Source: a virus. From it: a stretch of 20,050 nucleotides of DNA. The stretch is from positions 1 to 20,050 of the IMG/VR virus record IMGVR_UViG_3300044729_001303. One strand, written 5' to 3'. Below, piece by piece: positions 18,091 to 20,050 of the stretch. The stretch's first letter is position 1. Each line of letters begins with the position of its first letter. The translations under genes were made by a program, and so were the position numbers. A model generated the notes under the pieces. That model was given only the letters and a program-made list of their open reading frames with translations, searched no databases and was not told where the DNA came from.

Positions 18091-18844
18091 AGTTCATGCA
18101 GTAATTCCAGACGTACAGGCTAAGTCTGGTAATGATTTCAAGTTCTTGGAAAGAGTCGGTCATTATCTTGCTGACAAGAAACCTGATGTAATTGTCCAGA
18201 TTGGTGATTTCGCTGATATGCCCTCTCTAAGCTCGTATGACAGGGGCAAGAAGAGTTTTGAGGGTAGGAGCTATACCCAAGACATCCAAGCTGCTACAGA
18301 GGCTATGAACACCTTTCTCAAACCTATTGAAGATGAGATGCTTCGTCTTAAGAGGAATAAAGAGAAGCAGTGGAAACCTCGTCTTATTCTTACCCTTGGT
18401 AATCATGAGGAGCGTATTAATCGAGCTATTGAAGAAGATAGGAAACTAGATGGGCTTATTTCTGTTGCTGATTTGCCTTATTATGTTTGGGAGGTTCATC
18501 CATTTCTTGAAATCGTAACTATTGATGGAATTAACTACTCACACTACTTTACCTCAGGTGTGATGAATCGTCCCTGTACAAGCGCTAGGCAAATGCTTGT
18601 TAAGAAGCATATGTCTTGTGTACAAGGTCATGTACAGACTATGGATATTGCTACAGACTACCGAGCAGATGGAAGTACAATAACTGGTTTGTTTGCTGGT
18701 TGTTGTTATGAACATGATGAAGACTACTTGACAAAGCAGGGGAATAACTATTTCCGTGGTGTACACATGCTGTATGAGGTGGATAAAGGCAGCTTCTACC
18801 ATCATGCCATTAGCTTGAAATACTTGGAGAAGAAGTACAAATGA
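18083..18844 (+). CDS. second metallophosphoesterase, divergent, 253 aa
   Basis: The N-terminal PDVQAK (in place of DxH), IVQIGDF near 37-43, LTLGNHEER near 108-116 and CVQGHVQTMD near 176-185 are the calcineurin-like motifs, with Gln where the first His is usual. It belongs to a group of phage phosphoesterases with a long helical insert between the GD and GNHE blocks. The gene overlaps the first metallophosphoesterase by eight bases. Together they suggest that phosphate ends or nucleotides are processed in two steps. Confidence 0.85.
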   Translation: MAKVHAVIPDVQAKSGNDFKFLERVGHYLADKKPDVIVQIGDFADMPSLSSYDRGKKSFEGRSYTQDIQAATEAMNTFLKPIEDEMLRLKRNKEKQWKPRLILTLGNHEERINRAIEEDRKLDGLISVADLPYYVWEVHPFLEIVTIDGINYSHYFTSGVMNRPCTSARQMLVKKHMSCVQGHVQTMDIATDYRADGSTITGLFAGCCYEHDEDYLTKQGNNYFRGVHMLYEVDKGSFYHHAISLKYLEKKYK

Positions 18845-19215
18845 GCTTTTACAATCGTATTGGTAATGCTTCTAACAGATTCCAAGGAACTACAAAAAAA
18901 GTCCTATGTGTCTGTAGTGCAGGACTTCTCCGTAGCCCTACAATGGCTGTAGTGCTCTCCCAAGAGCCTTACAACTACAACACTAGGGCAGCAGGGTTGA
19001 GTAAAGAATACGCTCTCATTCCTGTGGATGAAGTACTTCTACATTGGGCAGATGAAATTGTCTGTGCTGAATCTTGGATGGCTCAAGAGATTGAGGGGAT
19101 GCTTACAACTTTTGGTCTCCAGCACAAAGACCTCATTGCTCTAGATATTCCTGACCAATATGAATATAGGCATCCTGAGCTTATTAAAATGATTAAGGAG
19201 AAGTACGATGGGTGA
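18841..19215 (+). CDS. CX5R phosphatase-like protein, 124 aa
   Basis: VLCVCSAGLLRSPT (about 21-34) contains the CX5RS loop of cysteine phosphatases, with catalytic Cys and Arg. IPDQYEYRHPEL near the C-terminus supplies the general-acid Asp of the low-molecular-weight tyrosine phosphatase style. The length is a little short but complete. It could dephosphorylate a host protein or a nucleotide-type substrate. The start overlaps the previous stop (ATGA). Confidence 0.8.
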   Translation: MSFYNRIGNASNRFQGTTKKVLCVCSAGLLRSPTMAVVLSQEPYNYNTRAAGLSKEYALIPVDEVLLHWADEIVCAESWMAQEIEGMLTTFGLQHKDLIALDIPDQYEYRHPELIKMIKEKYDG

Positions 19216-19438
19216 TTGCTCAGATATTCTGTATGAAGATAAGCAGACTTCTTGGGACTATGTTCTAGAAGACATTGCTAAAAGAGAGAAGATGGGTTAT
19301 AATAAGTATGGTAAGTACCTTACAGCAAATACAAATGAAGACATGCTAAACCATGCTTATAATGAAGCTCTAGACCTTGTAGTTTATCTTCGTACTCTCT
19401 TGCTGCAAAAAGAAACAGATTATAACCCCCATCTCTAA
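19208..19438 (+). CDS. MazG-like/all-alpha NTP pyrophosphohydrolase, 76 aa
   Basis: The pattern WDYVLEDIAKREKMGYNKYG, then NEDMLNHAYNEALDLVVYLR matches short all-alpha NTP pyrophosphatases, where Glu and Asp of helices 2-4 bind Mg2+ (EALD). Such enzymes cleave (d)NTP to the monophosphate and pyrophosphate, perhaps to adjust nucleotide pools or remove modified nucleotides. It overlaps the phosphatase gene by eight bases, and AGGAG precedes the ATG. Confidence 0.8.
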   Translation: MGDCSDILYEDKQTSWDYVLEDIAKREKMGYNKYGKYLTANTNEDMLNHAYNEALDLVVYLRTLLLQKETDYNPHL

Positions 19439-19447
19439 GGAAACTTA

Positions 19448-19639
19448 ATGAAATTTGAACGAGTACTTATCCATATTACTAACGTTGATGATGAGTTTGC
19501 TAATGTCAAGGTTGAGTTTGATCCTCCTCTTCCAGATGATCCAGAAGATATTGAAGAGCAACCTTGTCTAACTCTTCTTGATGCCATGCTGGAGTCTATT
19601 GGAGCAGAAGAACAAGAAGTACAGGAGTGGTTGCAATGA
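19448..19639 (+). CDS. small acidic protein, 63 aa (hypothetical)
   Basis: AAGGAAACTTA precedes the ATG. The protein is strongly acidic. Its first half (FERVLIHITNVDDEFANVKV) is a beta-hairpin and is followed by EFDPPLPDDPEDIEE, a pattern common in small phage proteins placed just before lysis genes. No catalytic residue is evident. The stop overlaps the holin start. Confidence 0.7.
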   Translation: MKFERVLIHITNVDDEFANVKVEFDPPLPDDPEDIEEQPCLTLLDAMLESIGAEEQEVQEWLQ

Positions 19640-20050
19640 ATCCCCTACTTTTAACAGGAATCTTCGATGTTGGTACAAAACTTATTGAAAGACTTTTCCC
19701 TAATCCTGAAGAGAAAGATAAGGCACGTCTTGCTCTTTTACAACTTCAACAGGATGGTGAACTTAAGCAGCTTGAAGCTGATGTATCTTTGGCTCTTGCT
19801 CAAATTTCAGTTAATAAAGCTGAAGCGGAGTCTACCGATCCTTTCCGGGCAGGTTGGCGTCCTTTTATTGGTTGGGTGTGCGGTTTTGGTTTGGCTTTTC
19901 AGTTTGTGGTTCGTCCTTTGGCTAATTGGACTGTAGCAATAAATGGCTATACTACATTCCTTCCTGGTCTCGAACTAGAAACTCTTATGACTCTTCTTTT
20001 TGGTATGCTTGGTCTTGGTGCTTATAGGTCTTTTGAGAAGGCTAAAGGTG
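19636..20050 (+). CDS. 3TM-holin-type protein (incomplete at window end)
   Basis: It starts MNPLLLTGIFDVGTKLIERL, then a charged helix (PNPEEKDKARLALLQLQQDG), then RAGWRPFIGWVCGFGLAFQF and a final hydrophobic helix near TLMTLLFGMLGLGAYRSFEK. This is the layout of the 3TM holin family, where DPFRAGWRPFIGW is a recurring block. It would form the membrane lesion of lysis. 138 codons are visible and the stop lies outside the window. Confidence 0.88.
   Translation, partial: MNPLLLTGIFDVGTKLIERLFPNPEEKDKARLALLQLQQDGELKQLEADVSLALAQISVNKAEAESTDPFRAGWRPFIGWVCGFGLAFQFVVRPLANWTVAINGYTTFLPGLELETLMTLLFGMLGLGAYRSFEKAKG

Noticed and set aside
1-20050. CRISPR array, integrase, repressor or reverse-transcriptase diversity system
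   Set aside because: No regularly spaced repeats, no recombinase or repressor-type ORF, and no reverse transcriptase motif is seen on either strand.

Overview
The window is a stretch of a tailed-phage genome, probably a virulent podovirus or siphovirus with a T7-type replication set. Everything that can be called is on the + strand, genes are packed with ATGA/TGATG-type overlaps, and the body of the sequence is AT-rich. The host is not identified in the window. boxA-like leader sites, Shine-Dalgarno starts and a sigma70-type promoter suggest a Gram-negative bacterium. No integrase, repressor, RNA polymerase, packaging or virion gene is visible.

Layout. 1-735 is a gene-free leader with inverted repeats, two boxA-like elements and a series of stem-loops. 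736-3214 is an early-type region: one 167-residue gene, a terminator, and many very small genes, several encoding single-span membrane peptides. 3229-6374 holds an amidoligase, a class II glutamine amidotransferase, a small beta-domain protein and an ATP-grasp ligase, which looks like a peptide or metabolite amidation cassette. 6371-8848 holds a family of small proteins that share a C-terminal helix (consensus KIAHLYKLFEER); one of them is broken by a foreign insertion. 8838-13120 carries primase-helicase, small genes, and a PolA-family DNA polymerase divided into an exonuclease ORF and a polymerase ORF with an 82-residue ORF between them. 13238-13672 is a second GC-rich foreign segment, inside another small phage gene. 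A consensus promoter (13767-13794) precedes a small secreted-type protein, a single-strand DNA-binding-type protein and three tRNA genes (Thr-TGT, Arg-TCT, Leu-TAA). 14908-20050 holds small genes, a gp6-like 5'-3' exonuclease, an HNH nuclease, two metallophosphoesterases, a CX5R phosphatase, a MazG-like pyrophosphohydrolase and a 3TM holin-type protein cut by the window end.

Most notable point. The GC-rich block at 6377-7873 carries an intact OLD/AAA-type ATPase gene, flanked by the two halves of one TOPRIM-like (DUF4276-type) gene in the wrong order: C-terminal part upstream, N-terminal part downstream. Both ends are an imperfect 8-base direct repeat (CTAGAGGA / CTGGAGGA). Removing the block restores an uninterrupted 84-residue phage gene that is a clear paralogue of the next gene. 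This is what integration of a small circular molecule through microhomology would leave, and both junctions are in-frame fusions with the phage gene. The second GC-rich insertion, the divided polymerase and a 304-base segment bounded by 12-base repeats suggest a genome that has repeatedly gained gene-sized pieces.

How the genes work together. Helicase-primase, polymerase, SSB, exonuclease and HNH nuclease form the replication and recombination core. The phosphatases and the MazG-like protein probably handle nucleotides or nucleic-acid ends. The tRNAs fit AT-rich codon use. The amidoligase cassette and the many small early proteins probably act on host targets or the envelope.
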